A stretch of 64,000 nt of DNA from Alteromonas macleodii ATCC 27126 (GTDB lineage Bacteria; Pseudomonadota; Gammaproteobacteria; Enterobacterales; Alteromonadaceae): assembly GCF_000172635.2 (NCBI RefSeq), contig NC_018632.1, forward strand, positions 1,178,001 through 1,242,000. Reading direction: 5' to 3'. Of this stretch, positions 27,673-37,290 are shown in pieces. The position numbers and the translations under genes are program-made. Under the pieces are notes generated by a model, which was not told where the DNA came from, did no database searches, and worked only from the letters and a program-made list of their open reading frames with translations. Each line of letters opens with the position of its first letter. Position 1 is the first letter of the stretch.

Positions 27673-27954
27673 TTATTCGTCTTCTTTTTTAGTCTTTTCT
27701 ATTTCATCTAAGTACTTGAGTGCTTTACTAATAGCATGCTCAACATTCATTTCCATTTGATTTCGTTCGCTCTGAGGCAGGTAAAACGCCATGTCTACTT
27801 CGTAGCGGATATAACGTGGTGGAACCTGATTTAAGGCAAGACAGCATAAGTCTGCTAAGTAATCAGGACTTTTCGTGGTATCGAGCCCCAGCTTACTGAT
27901 TCTTTCTAAAACCAGGTGTTCATAATAGTTATGGATGTCGTCATCTAGTTTCAT
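27673..27954 (-). CDS. ComFB-family (late competence development) protein
   Basis: 93 residues from the ATG at 27954, chosen because AAGGGGA sits 7 bases before it; the ATG at 27960 is too close. The protein shows the ComFB pattern: YYEHLVLERI near the N terminus, YLADLCCLALNQVPPRYIRYEVD in the middle, and ISKALKYLDEI at the end. ComFB family members in other bacteria have been reported as cyclic-dinucleotide receptors; whether this one binds a nucleotide is unknown. No competence genes are nearby. Confidence 0.78.
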   Translation of the reverse strand: MKLDDDIHNYYEHLVLERISKLGLDTTKSPDYLADLCCLALNQVPPRYIRYEVDMAFYLPQSERNQMEMNVEHAISKALKYLDEIEKTKKEDE

Positions 27955-28193
27955 GTTCATTCCCCTTATAATTGTTGTTGTTAGCGCCCTGCGTAAAAGT
28001 GCTGTGGTATGCAAATATGCTGTGCGGAAAATACAGCGCTTGTCCAATTAATTGGACACATTTTTATACAAGCTATATGGCACAACACGAACCTTGGCTA
28101 TATATCCTTATAATGTATAGCTTGTATTCTGTGGATGTCGAGTCGACGGTGATAGAATTACGAAGTTAAACAAAGCAATAAGGCAAGAACGAC

Positions 28194-29281
28194 ATGAAAA
28201 AAATATAGAGCCCTGCTACTACGGCGATTACCTACAGCTTGATAAGATTTTGGGGGCGCAGGACTTACAGAGTGAGAAGTACGGTGACGCGGCGCACGAA
28301 GAAATGCTGTTCATTATTGTTCACCAAGTTTATGAGCTTTGGTTTAAGCAGGTTCTTCATGAATTAAATGCAGTAATTGATACGTTTAATCAAGAAACAG
28401 TTAAAGATCAGCAGCTAACACTAGTGGTGCATCGCTTACAGCGAGTCATACAAATTCAAAAGTTAATGAACGATCAAATTGCTATCATGGAAACCATGAC
28501 GCCACAGCAGTTTTTGTCGTTTAGGGACTACCTGGTGCCCGCGTCGGGCTTCCAAAGTATACAGTTCAAGCGTTTAGAAATATCACTGGGCCTAAAGCGT
28601 GATTTCAGAATCGACTTTGATAAGCAAAGCTTCTACAACCGTCTGACTGATAAAGATAGAGCGTTATTGGAAACCCTTGAAAGCAAACCCAGTTTGTTTG
28701 AGCTGGTCGACAAATGGCTTTCAAGAATGCCGCTTCTAAAAACTGAAGGTTTCGATTTTTGGCAATATTATAAAGATGCGGCAGACGAAATGTTGAAAGA
28801 CGATCATCATACAATTTCAACCAGTGACATGCTATCTGATACAGAGCGGCGACAAGAGCTAAAAGACTTACAAGCAACGATGGAGAACTTTGATGCGTTG
28901 TTTGATGATACGCAGTTTGAAAAGTTAAGAGGCGAGGGCAAGTTCCGCTTAAGTCATAAAGCATTGCTTTCTGCATTATTCATAAAGCAGTATTCTGAAG
29001 AGCCTATCTTTAATCTGCCGTTCCAGCTTATTACCGCACTCACAGAGATAGACGAGCAACTCACTATATGGCGCTATCGTCACGCAATGATGGTTCAGCG
29101 CATGCTGGGCACTAAAATTGGCACTGGTGGATCGTCAGGACATCATTACCTCAAGAAAACCACTGAGTCTAATCGTATCTATTTAGACTTTTTTAACATG
29201 GCAACCTTCTTACTTCCCAAAAGTGCATTGCCAGAATTGCCTGAAACTGTAAGAAGACGACTGGGGTTTTATCTCCAATAG
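28194..29281 (+). CDS. kynA: Tryptophan 2,3-dioxygenase, with apparent -1 frameshift just after the start codon
   Basis: Heme enzyme that opens the indole ring of tryptophan to N-formylkynurenine. Conserved parts: YYGDYLQLDKILGAQ, HEEMLFIIVHQVYELWFKQ, and WRYRHAMMVQRMLGTKIGTGGSSGH with the heme-ligand His. The frame with YYGDYL has no ATG, GTG or TTG upstream before a stop. The ATG at 28194, with an AAGG-type site before it, begins ATG, seven A, then ATATAG, which stops after four codons. One more A would give M-K-K-N-I-E-P-C-Y-Y-G-D, an ordinary N terminus. So either a base is missing (sequencing or mutation) or ribosomes slip. Starting at TTG 28250 would delete conserved residues. Confidence 0.9.
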
Positions 29282-29373
29282 TTTGAAAAGTAAGCTTTTA
29301 TGCGTTTTTTCTTACTGTTATTCGTCGCATTTTTCTCTGCATGAAATTTAAACGTAAACAACAAAATCAGTAA

Positions 29374-29402
29374 GTTAGCTGCACTTTTATGGTGCAGCTA
29401 AC
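29374..29402 (+). other. 11-bp perfect stem-loop between kynA and the first TonB receptor
   Basis: GTTAGCTGCAC (29374-29384) pairs with GTGCAGCTAAC (29392-29402) around loop TTTTATG. No T run on either side. It may end or protect the kynA transcript or act in the leader of the receptor gene. Nothing else was recognised in the 291-base gap. Confidence 0.45.
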
Positions 29403-29572
29403 CGCATCCTATCGAAGAGCCCTTGATTTTCATCCTGTCAATATGTCAATTATACAAAAGGATAATTTTAAAAAATCCTAATAAAAACATTAGTTTAATT
29501 CTGTTTTAAGGTGTTTTTAAAAAACCTAAACAGAGAAAAACTTTAATAAGAAATGAAAACCAGGGAAAAACA

Positions 29573-32521
29573 ATGACGTTTAATAAAACGCTTACGGCGG
29601 TGGCTGTTGCCGCGTCGATGGGCCTCTCTGCGCCTGTATTCGCGCAAGAGTCCAAAGGTACAATTACTGGCACATCAGTATCAGCTAGTACAGAACAAGC
29701 TCTTGCAGGAGTAGAAGTTACTATTGTAAATCTGGAAACAGGGTTAACCAGAACTATTGTTACAGACAGTGACGGTAGATATACCTTTCCTCTTCTTCCA
29801 CCTGGCAATTATAGCTTAACCGCTAAAAAAGATGGCTTCTCTGTTGCGCAAGAAAAACAATTCAGTGTAAGGCCTTCAGGTAAAACAAATTTGGATGTCG
29901 CTCTCGAAGCGGGTGATATCGAAAGAATCTCTGTGCGTGGAACTTCAATTTCCAATATCGATGTGACTTCGAGTGAGTCACAGCTATATGTTGACCAAGA
30001 GTTTATATCTAAAGTTCCAGTACCTCGCGATATTTCTTCAGTAGCGCTACTTGCTCCGGGTACCGTTTCTGGTGATTCCGACTTCGGTAACTATGCTTCG
30101 TTTGGCGGTTCTTCAGTTGGCGAAAACGTTTACTATGTGAACGGTATTAACGTTACAAACTTCCGTAACGGATTGGGGGGCTCAGAGCTTCCATTTGAAA
30201 TGTACGAATCTTTCGAAGTAAAAACAGGTGGTTACTCAGCCGAGTTCGGGCGTTCAACAGGTGGTGTTATTAACGCACGGACCAAGAGCGGTAGCAATGA
30301 ATTCAAATGGGGAGCCAGCGCATATTACGAGCCAGCAGCCCTTAGAGCTCACCAGCCCGACGTATTCTACAGAACTCAAGAAGATGCAGAAGAGGCTGGA
30401 ACAGCCTATTACGTTGTTAACAAAGAAGACGAAACAGGTGAGACAAACGTCAACCTGTGGGCTTCTGGCGCGCTTATTGAAGACAAACTCTTTTTCTTCG
30501 GCTTAGTAAATCAAAAAGTACGTCAGCGTGATTACGCAGAGACTACAACGATCTACGACCGCGAAGGTAACGACACGTTACTCAGTGCAAAGCTTGATTG
30601 GTACATTACGCCCGAGCACATACTAGAATTTACGGCATGGGATAATACTGAAGAGCTAGAATCTGAAAAGTTCCTATATAGCCCAGATAGCGACAATGTG
30701 GGATCGTCGTTAGGTGAATATACGCTGGAGCGTGGCGGCACGACTTGGGGAGCTCAATATACAGGCATCATTACCGATGATCTTACCGTGAGTGCCAAAT
30801 ACTCGGTTAACAAAACGAGCTACAGCAATCTGAATAATGGCGCCAATCCGCTAGGTGATGCTCCGGTTATTTACGACAGATTTACCAACATAGAGTATGG
30901 CGCCTACGGCTTAACGACGCCTTCAGTTCAAGAAGATAAACGTACGGCTATTCGTTTTGACGTAGAGTGGTACGTTAATGCAGACCATGTCCTCAAAATT
31001 GGTATCGATAATGAGGACCTTGAGGCTTATGAAAATACTTCTCGCGCAGGTGGCGTTGCATACCGATATGAAAACTGTGGCGATAATCTAGATGAGCCGA
31101 GTAATGCAGACTGCCAAGTTCGCCAAGAGTTTTATGTAAACCAGGGCGACTTTGAGACCAAGAGCTTCGCTTATTATGTTGAAGATACTTGGACAGTGAC
31201 AGACAACATTACTGCAAGAATTGGTCTTCGTAATGAAACCTTCGAAAACTTTAACAAAGCCGGTGAAAAATTTGTTGATGTAAGCGATCAGTGGGCACCA
31301 CGTTTGGGCTTGAGCTGGGATGTAAAAGGTGACGGTGAGAGTAAAGTATTTGCAAACTACGGCCGCTACTATCTTCCAGTTGCGACGAATACAAATATTC
31401 GTCTTGCGGGTGATGAACTCTATACACGCCAGTATTTTGATGTTGAGTCAATAAATGATGATTTCACGCCTGTATTGGGCGAGGCTACTGGCAGTTTGAC
31501 GGTATACAGTGACGGTACGCTTAAAGGAACGACAGAAACAGTCAATGCCGACCTCGACCCTATGTATCAAGATGAATATATTCTGGGTTATGAGCAAGTC
31601 ATTAACGAATCTTGGAGCTTCGGTATTAAAGGGACTTACCGCGACCTGAAAAGCTCTCTGGAAGATATTGCTATCGATGCAGGCTTCGACGACTACATTC
31701 AACAAGAGTTTGGTTCATCGTGTACACTATGTTCTGGCTTCCATTATTATGTTTTAACAAACCCAGGCAACGATGTAACAATTACCACAGATCCAGATGG
31801 AGATGGTGATGTACCATACGGAACATACACTATTCCTGCTGATATGTTGGGTTACCCTGAAGCTGAACGTCAGTATGCCGCGGTTGATTTGACTGTTGAC
31901 CGAGCGTGGGATGATATTTGGATGATGAGCTTCACCTATACGTGGAGCCATAGTTGGGGTAACACTGAAGGTGCTGTTCGTTCTGATAATGACCAAACAG
32001 ATTCTGGTTTAACAACAAACTTTGACCAACCAGGCCTTCTTGATGGCGCATATGGTAATTTACCGAATGACCGCCGTCATGCTGTTAAACTAACAGGTGC
32101 TTACCAGCTCTTTGAGAACTTTACACTGGGAGCAAACTTCCGTTGGACATCAGGTAGACCACTTAACTCTTTTGGTTATCACCCAACAGATCTTTTCGCA
32201 AGCTACTATGATGCGGAGTCATTTGTAAAAGATGGTGAGTTAGTTTCTCGTGGCTCTGAAGGTCGTACGCCTAGTACTTGGACTTTGGATTTGAGTGCGA
32301 AATACCTTATTGAGCTAGAGCAAGCGGACGTAGCACTTCGTGCTGACATCTTTAACTTATTCAACAATGATGATGCTACTCAGCTTAACGAAATAAACGA
32401 GCGTTATGCTGGACAAAGTGATGAAGGTATATTCCTTGGAGAATACAACCCAAGTTACGGGTTGCCTACATCTTTCCAAACGCCACGTTACGTGCGCTTC
32501 AGTGTAGAAGTAAATTTCTAA
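29573..32521 (+). CDS. TonB-dependent receptor with N-terminal carboxypeptidase-regulatory-like domain (Oar-like)
   Basis: 982 residues. Signal peptide 1-25 ending VFAQ. A carboxypeptidase-regulatory-like beta-sandwich follows at about 28-105 (GVEVTIVNLETGLTRTIVTD, YTFPLLPPGNYSL). The TonB box region is near ERISVRGTSI, the plug domain at about 125-235, and then a long beta-barrel ending in FQTPRYVRFSVEVNF with the C-terminal aromatic residue needed for outer-membrane assembly. This layout is that of Oar-like receptors. Ligand unknown. A hairpin follows the stop directly, and a TPR-sulfotransferase gene begins 43 bases after it. Confidence 0.92.
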   Translation: MTFNKTLTAVAVAASMGLSAPVFAQESKGTITGTSVSASTEQALAGVEVTIVNLETGLTRTIVTDSDGRYTFPLLPPGNYSLTAKKDGFSVAQEKQFSVRPSGKTNLDVALEAGDIERISVRGTSISNIDVTSSESQLYVDQEFISKVPVPRDISSVALLAPGTVSGDSDFGNYASFGGSSVGENVYYVNGINVTNFRNGLGGSELPFEMYESFEVKTGGYSAEFGRSTGGVINARTKSGSNEFKWGASAYYEPAALRAHQPDVFYRTQEDAEEAGTAYYVVNKEDETGETNVNLWASGALIEDKLFFFGLVNQKVRQRDYAETTTIYDREGNDTLLSAKLDWYITPEHILEFTAWDNTEELESEKFLYSPDSDNVGSSLGEYTLERGGTTWGAQYTGIITDDLTVSAKYSVNKTSYSNLNNGANPLGDAPVIYDRFTNIEYGAYGLTTPSVQEDKRTAIRFDVEWYVNADHVLKIGIDNEDLEAYENTSRAGGVAYRYENCGDNLDEPSNADCQVRQEFYVNQGDFETKSFAYYVEDTWTVTDNITARIGLRNETFENFNKAGEKFVDVSDQWAPRLGLSWDVKGDGESKVFANYGRYYLPVATNTNIRLAGDELYTRQYFDVESINDDFTPVLGEATGSLTVYSDGTLKGTTETVNADLDPMYQDEYILGYEQVINESWSFGIKGTYRDLKSSLEDIAIDAGFDDYIQQEFGSSCTLCSGFHYYVLTNPGNDVTITTDPDGDGDVPYGTYTIPADMLGYPEAERQYAAVDLTVDRAWDDIWMMSFTYTWSHSWGNTEGAVRSDNDQTDSGLTTNFDQPGLLDGAYGNLPNDRRHAVKLTGAYQLFENFTLGANFRWTSGRPLNSFGYHPTDLFASYYDAESFVKDGELVSRGSEGRTPSTWTLDLSAKYLIELEQADVALRADIFNLFNNDDATQLNEINERYAGQSDEGIFLGEYNPSYGLPTSFQTPRYVRFSVEVNF

Positions 32522-32531
32522 ACAAGGTCGA

Positions 32532-32560
32532 AAGCCCAGCATAGTGCTGGGCTTCTTTTT
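32532..32560 (+). terminator. Terminator-like hairpin between receptor and sulfotransferase genes
   Basis: AAGCCCAGCA / TGCTGGGCTT, 10 base pairs, 3-base loop, then CTTTTTT. It ends only 4 bases before the next ATG, so the downstream gene must be expressed by read-through and has no space for a normal leader. Confidence 0.85.
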
Positions 32561-32564
32561 TACT

Positions 32565-34046
32565 ATGAATCATCTATTGCAAAAGTTAGTTTCAGCCTCA
32601 AAATCAGTCAATAAGTCACAGGTTGAGGCGATAGTTAGCGACTTAATCAACTTACAAGCACCTTTACAAGAAAGATGGGTTGGAGTAGGGCAAATAGCAA
32701 AATCGTTTGGCAGTTATAGACTAGCTAAGCGCTGTATCGAAAAAGCGCTTGAACAAAGCCAAAGTGATCAAATGGTCGCGCAAGCCTTGGGAATGCTCTC
32801 TGATTTAGGAAAAACCGAGTTGGCATACGAATACCTGCAGTCTATCGGCAACAGAGTGTCGTCGTCTGTAGTGCTATTACACTTAAAAGGAGTACTCGCT
32901 TATCAACTGGGTTACTTCACTCAAGCAAAGCAGTCGCTTAGAGAAGTCTTAATAAAAGTCCCAACGTCAGGGGAAACACTCCACTTATTATCAACGATGT
33001 CTGATACAGAGGAAGCAAAAGAGCTACAGAAGGAACTAGATACCTTATTATCTAGCATGGACAAGGCCCCTTTATCAGTGTCCAAAGCATGCTTTTACAA
33101 CGCCTTAGGGAATACCTACCTAAAAACCTCCGAAGTGGTTACCGCTTACCAATATTTTGAAAAGTGCGCAGAAACCATGCGAGCGATCTCACCAAAGGAT
33201 AAGTCATTTGATTACTCATTAATTGAGGATTGGAGAAACGAGAACGTTGAGTGCGCAGAGGTTAAACCTTCTAACTTCACAGACGAAAGTGTTTCAACGA
33301 AAAGCTCTCCAATTTTTATTTTGGGAATTCCTCGAACTGGAACAACGCTTGTAGAACAAGTCATCATTCAAAATACAGAAGCGCAGAGTGTGGGGGAAAT
33401 AGATGCCTTTCCGATGGCAGTAGATAACGTATTAAAAACTAAAAATGCTCTAGAGCGCCTAAAAACACTCGCTCTTTTAGATGAAGAAAAATGCAGTATG
33501 ATAGCTGACGAGTATTTTAAGATTTGTAGCGAATATGGGGTATCAAATGCCCTGATCGTTGACAAAAGCTTAAGTAACTTGCGATATGCTTATGCAATCA
33601 AGCACGTTTTTAATAAAGCAATCTTTGTTGTCACCAAAAGAAATGAAATTGATAACGCATGGTCAATATTCAAGACGCAATTTAGTAATAGTTTACATTG
33701 GTCTTGGGATATTAGAAAAATAAAAAGTTTTATTGATAATGAGTCTAGATTAGCGAAAATTTTGGCTAATTCTAAAGAGGTAGCACCAATAGTAATACAG
33801 CTAGAAACCTTGCAAGACCAGCCACAGGAAAAAATAAAACAAGTAATTAATAGGGTTTACCAAAAGCAAGGCGCTACTCGTGAGACTGAGTTGCTATCTT
33901 TACCTCCATATGAAGCAGGAAAAGTAGATACAACAGCAGTAAGAACTGCAAGTATGTATCAGGCTCGACAGCCGATAAGCAGCGACCATGCACACTCTAA
34001 AAATATCCCCCCCAAGTTCGAAAAAACATATTCAGAAATTCATTAG
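32565..34046 (+). CDS. TPR-repeat sulfotransferase-family protein
   Basis: 493 residues from the ATG at 32565. N-terminal helical repeats of TPR type (about 20-225; for example AKRCIEKALEQS, YLKTSEVVTAYQYFEKCAE). A sulfotransferase domain from about 248 carries the 5'-phosphosulfate loop GIPRTGTTLVEQ (254-265) and the PAPS-binding region near VVTKRNEIDNAWSIF. Bacterial members resemble protein-tyrosine sulfotransferases and use PAPS; acceptor unknown. No signal peptide. No Shine-Dalgarno is visible because the terminator hairpin lies immediately upstream. It follows an Oar-like TonB receptor gene. Confidence 0.85.
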   Translation: MNHLLQKLVSASKSVNKSQVEAIVSDLINLQAPLQERWVGVGQIAKSFGSYRLAKRCIEKALEQSQSDQMVAQALGMLSDLGKTELAYEYLQSIGNRVSSSVVLLHLKGVLAYQLGYFTQAKQSLREVLIKVPTSGETLHLLSTMSDTEEAKELQKELDTLLSSMDKAPLSVSKACFYNALGNTYLKTSEVVTAYQYFEKCAETMRAISPKDKSFDYSLIEDWRNENVECAEVKPSNFTDESVSTKSSPIFILGIPRTGTTLVEQVIIQNTEAQSVGEIDAFPMAVDNVLKTKNALERLKTLALLDEEKCSMIADEYFKICSEYGVSNALIVDKSLSNLRYAYAIKHVFNKAIFVVTKRNEIDNAWSIFKTQFSNSLHWSWDIRKIKSFIDNESRLAKILANSKEVAPIVIQLETLQDQPQEKIKQVINRVYQKQGATRETELLSLPPYEAGKVDTTAVRTASMYQARQPISSDHAHSKNIPPKFEKTYSEIH

Positions 34047-34383
34047 TAGAGTATTTGAACTGTAAGCGGCCGTCATCGATTTTGCTGTTCGCCGCATAGA
34101 TGAGTTCATTAAACTTTAGTCTTGGTTTGAAGTGTATGAAAAGTGAGCTAAAAAAGCTTGGTATTGTAAAGTATATGTAAAATGTAAGTTAATATTTACA
34201 GATTAGAGTTAAAAGACAAAAAAAAATTGAACTTTTGTGAAACACCCGTCTGATCCCAGTTGACCCTTCGCACAGGATGTGGTTATTATCAAAGTGAGGC
34301 TTTGACCTTACTAATAATAATTCGTTATATAAACGATTTAAGAAACACACACTAAGAGTTTTAGTGGTCCAGGGAGACAATAC
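34047..34383 (+). promoter_or_regulatory. Promoter region of the second TonB receptor
   Basis: 337 bases without a gene. Two sigma-70-like candidates: TTGACC at 34260-34265, 18-base spacer, TATTAT at 34284-34289; and TTGACC at 34302-34307, 17-base spacer, TTATAT at 34325-34330. A strong GGAGA ribosome-binding site precedes the receptor ATG. No terminator was recognised for the sulfotransferase gene. Confidence 0.5.
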
Positions 34384-37221
34384 ATGTTTACAAACTCTAA
34401 GCTGGCTAAATCAGTGAAGTTAGCGTGCGCATTCGGTGCTGCATCATCTATCGGCTTCACTGGTGCAGTTAACGCACAGGAAACCGAACAAGCAGCGGAA
34501 GCAGTAGAAAAAATCGAAGTAACAGGTTCACGTATCCGTCGTACAGACATCGAAGGTGCAAACCCAGTTACAGTAATGTCTCGAATCGACATTGAGCGAT
34601 TTGGTGTAACGTCTATCGGTGACGTTCTTCAGGCTATCCCTTCTGCAGGTTCTGCTATTAACACCAACAACAACAACGGTGGTAATGGTACAACTACAAT
34701 CAACATTCGTGGTATCGGTTCAAACCGTACTCTTGTTCTAGTTAACGGTAAACGTTGGGCTCCAGGTCTTGGCGGTTCAGTTGACCTTAACAACATCCCA
34801 GCAGCAATTATCGAGCGTATCGAAGTACTTAAAGATGGTGCTTCTGCTGTATACGGTTCTGACGCGGTAGCTGGTGTTGTAAACATCATCACTCGTCAAG
34901 ATTTTGAAGGCGTTCACGCGTCTGGCTACATGGGTCAGTACGATGAAGGCGACGGCAACAAAGAGCAGTGGGATGTTGGTTTCGGTACTTCAAACGATAA
35001 AGGTAACGTTTACTTCAACATTTCTTACGTAGAAGAAGAGCCAACATTCACGGGTGACCGTGAAATTTCAGCTGTGCCTGTATTCGGTGCACCTACTGGC
35101 TTCGGTGGTTCATCTGGTACGCCTAACGGTCGTTTCTGGTACTTCGATGAAGACGGTACTTCATTCAACGTACAAAATGACGGTAACGGTGGTCTAATTC
35201 CTTGGTCTGGAAGCAGCGCTTTCAACTTCGCGCCACTTAACTACCTATCAACACCTCAAGAGCGTACAAACATTTACTCTCAGGGTCGTTACGAGCTTAC
35301 AGATAACCTAAGTGTTAACGTTACGGGCTTCTACGGTAACCGTCGTTCTGCACAGTTGCTTGCTCCTACACCATTATTCTTAGGTTTTGCTGGCGGTACT
35401 TCTGGTATCACTATCGCTGCAAACAACCCATATAACCCAACTGGTCTAGACCTATCTGACCAAGCTGGCTTCGGCGAGCCAAATGGCCTATATTTCCTAG
35501 GTCGTCGTATGCTAGAAGCTGGTTATCGTCAATTCGCTCAAAACGTTGACCAATACCAATTTAACGGTGGTTTTGAAGGCGTTATTGAAATCGGCGATAA
35601 AGAGTTCTTCTGGGACGCGACTTACACGTACGCTGATATCACACAAAACACGTTGACTGACGGTCTGCTTAACATGGACCGCGTTGCATTGGCACTAGGC
35701 GATGTTGACGCATGTAACAATTCAGACGACGGCTGTGTACCACTTAACCTATTTGGCGGCGCAACTGCTATCGGTGAAGGTACTATCACGCAAGATCAAT
35801 TAGACTACATCACGTTTACTGCACAGGATGCGTTGAACTCTTCTTTAGAGAGCTACACTGCTAACCTTTCTGGTGAAATCATGGAGCTACCTGCGGGTTA
35901 CCTTGCTTTCGCAACAGGTTATGAAAAACGCTGGCAGTCTGGTTACGATCAGCCTGACGCGCTAATCGCAGCGGGTATTACTTCTGGTAACTCTCGTCAG
36001 CCAACTTCAGGTGACTTCAGCGTTGAAGAATTCTACCTAGAGCTTGCTGTTCCTCTACTTTCAGATATGCCTGGCGTAGAGCAACTAGACCTTGAACTAG
36101 CGACTCGTTACTCTGACTACAGCAACTTTGGCGATACAACAAACTCTAAAGTTGGTCTTAAGTGGCGTGTAAACGAAGACTTAATCGTTCGCGGTACATG
36201 GTCTGAAGCGTTCCGTGCTCCTTCACTATCAGAGCTATTCTTGGGTAACAGCGATAGCTTCGTTACACTTCAAGACCCTTGTAACGGTGGTGAGGCAGGA
36301 AATCCAAATGCACCAGGTTGTGCGGGAATCCCTGCTGGTTACCAACAGCCTAACCCACAGATCAGAACTACCGTTGGTGGTAACGCTGACCTACAGCCTG
36401 AAGAAGCAGAGAGCTTTACATACGGTTTCGTATACTCTCCAGCACAAGTTGAAGGCCTATCAATCACGTTTGACGTATTTGATATCGAAGTTGACAATGC
36501 AGTATCAACTGTTGGCGCGCAAAGCATCCTAGATGCGTGTGCTGAAACTGGTACGCAATTCTGTTCACTAATCGAACGTAACTCTGGTGGTGTTGTAACT
36601 GAGCTATTCAACGGTCTTGTGAACCTTGGTGGTCAAACAACATCTGGTTTCGATTATAACGTTGCTTATAACTTCGAAACTGAGTTTGGTGACTTCCGTC
36701 TTAACTGGGATGGCACATATGTAGACGAGCGTACAACAATTGTTGTTGACCCTGTAAGCGGTGAAACAATTGAAGAAAACGACGCTGGCCGTGCATTTGA
36801 CCGTGACGTAATTCCACGTCTTCGTACTAACCTGTCTGTTACTTGGGCATACGAAGATTGGACTGCGAACTACCTAGTACGCTTCATTGGTCACACAACT
36901 GAAGAATGTTCATTCGGTACTTCTACAGATGCAGATGGTAACTACCTAGAAGATACACTATGTAGCGATCCAGGTGAGACTACATTTGATGATGACGGTA
37001 ACCTAGTTAAAGATAGCTTCAACGAGCTTGAAGATATGGCTTACCACGATGTGTCTGTTGGTTATGCAGTTACTGATAACCTTCGTCTAACGCTTGGTGT
37101 TAACAACCTTTGGGATACTGACCCAGAAGTTTCTTTCACTACGTTCGCGAACAGCTTCGACCCATCAATGTATGAAATCCCTGGAAGATTCTTCTACGGT
37201 CGTGTAAATCTTGAATTCTAA
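34384..37221 (+). CDS. TonB-dependent receptor, large
   Basis: 945 residues. Signal peptide ends near Ala31 (GAVNAQ), then a TonB-box-like EKIEVTGSRIRR. The plug domain (about 55-170) has INIRGIGSNRTLVLVNGKRW and VYGSDAVAGVVNIITR. A 22-strand-type barrel follows, with the C-terminal IPGRFFYGRVNLEF ending in Phe. It resembles the large receptors abundant in Alteromonadales. Codon choice is strikingly uniform (GGT, CGT, AAC, CTA), unlike the accessory genes after it, which suggests very high expression. Ligand unknown. Confidence 0.93.
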   Translation: MFTNSKLAKSVKLACAFGAASSIGFTGAVNAQETEQAAEAVEKIEVTGSRIRRTDIEGANPVTVMSRIDIERFGVTSIGDVLQAIPSAGSAINTNNNNGGNGTTTINIRGIGSNRTLVLVNGKRWAPGLGGSVDLNNIPAAIIERIEVLKDGASAVYGSDAVAGVVNIITRQDFEGVHASGYMGQYDEGDGNKEQWDVGFGTSNDKGNVYFNISYVEEEPTFTGDREISAVPVFGAPTGFGGSSGTPNGRFWYFDEDGTSFNVQNDGNGGLIPWSGSSAFNFAPLNYLSTPQERTNIYSQGRYELTDNLSVNVTGFYGNRRSAQLLAPTPLFLGFAGGTSGITIAANNPYNPTGLDLSDQAGFGEPNGLYFLGRRMLEAGYRQFAQNVDQYQFNGGFEGVIEIGDKEFFWDATYTYADITQNTLTDGLLNMDRVALALGDVDACNNSDDGCVPLNLFGGATAIGEGTITQDQLDYITFTAQDALNSSLESYTANLSGEIMELPAGYLAFATGYEKRWQSGYDQPDALIAAGITSGNSRQPTSGDFSVEEFYLELAVPLLSDMPGVEQLDLELATRYSDYSNFGDTTNSKVGLKWRVNEDLIVRGTWSEAFRAPSLSELFLGNSDSFVTLQDPCNGGEAGNPNAPGCAGIPAGYQQPNPQIRTTVGGNADLQPEEAESFTYGFVYSPAQVEGLSITFDVFDIEVDNAVSTVGAQSILDACAETGTQFCSLIERNSGGVVTELFNGLVNLGGQTTSGFDYNVAYNFETEFGDFRLNWDGTYVDERTTIVVDPVSGETIEENDAGRAFDRDVIPRLRTNLSVTWAYEDWTANYLVRFIGHTTEECSFGTSTDADGNYLEDTLCSDPGETTFDDDGNLVKDSFNELEDMAYHDVSVGYAVTDNLRLTLGVNNLWDTDPEVSFTTFANSFDPSMYEIPGRFFYGRVNLEF

Positions 37222-37252
37222 TTCAATGATTGCATAAGATTTTCAAAAATTT

Positions 37253-37277
37253 AAAGGCCTCGTAAGAGGCCTTTTTT
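37253..37277 (+). terminator. Terminator-like hairpin after the second TonB receptor
   Basis: AAAGGCCTC / GAGGCCTTT with loop GTAA and a T run, ending 13 bases before the GTG start of the next gene, whose GGAGA site lies directly after the T run. Confidence 0.88.
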
Positions 37278-37290
37278 GTAGGAGAATATT

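Noticed and set aside
29573..37221. Possibility that the two large receptors are a recent tandem duplication
   Set aside because: They differ in domain layout (only the first has the carboxypeptidase-regulatory domain) and in plug and barrel sequence.
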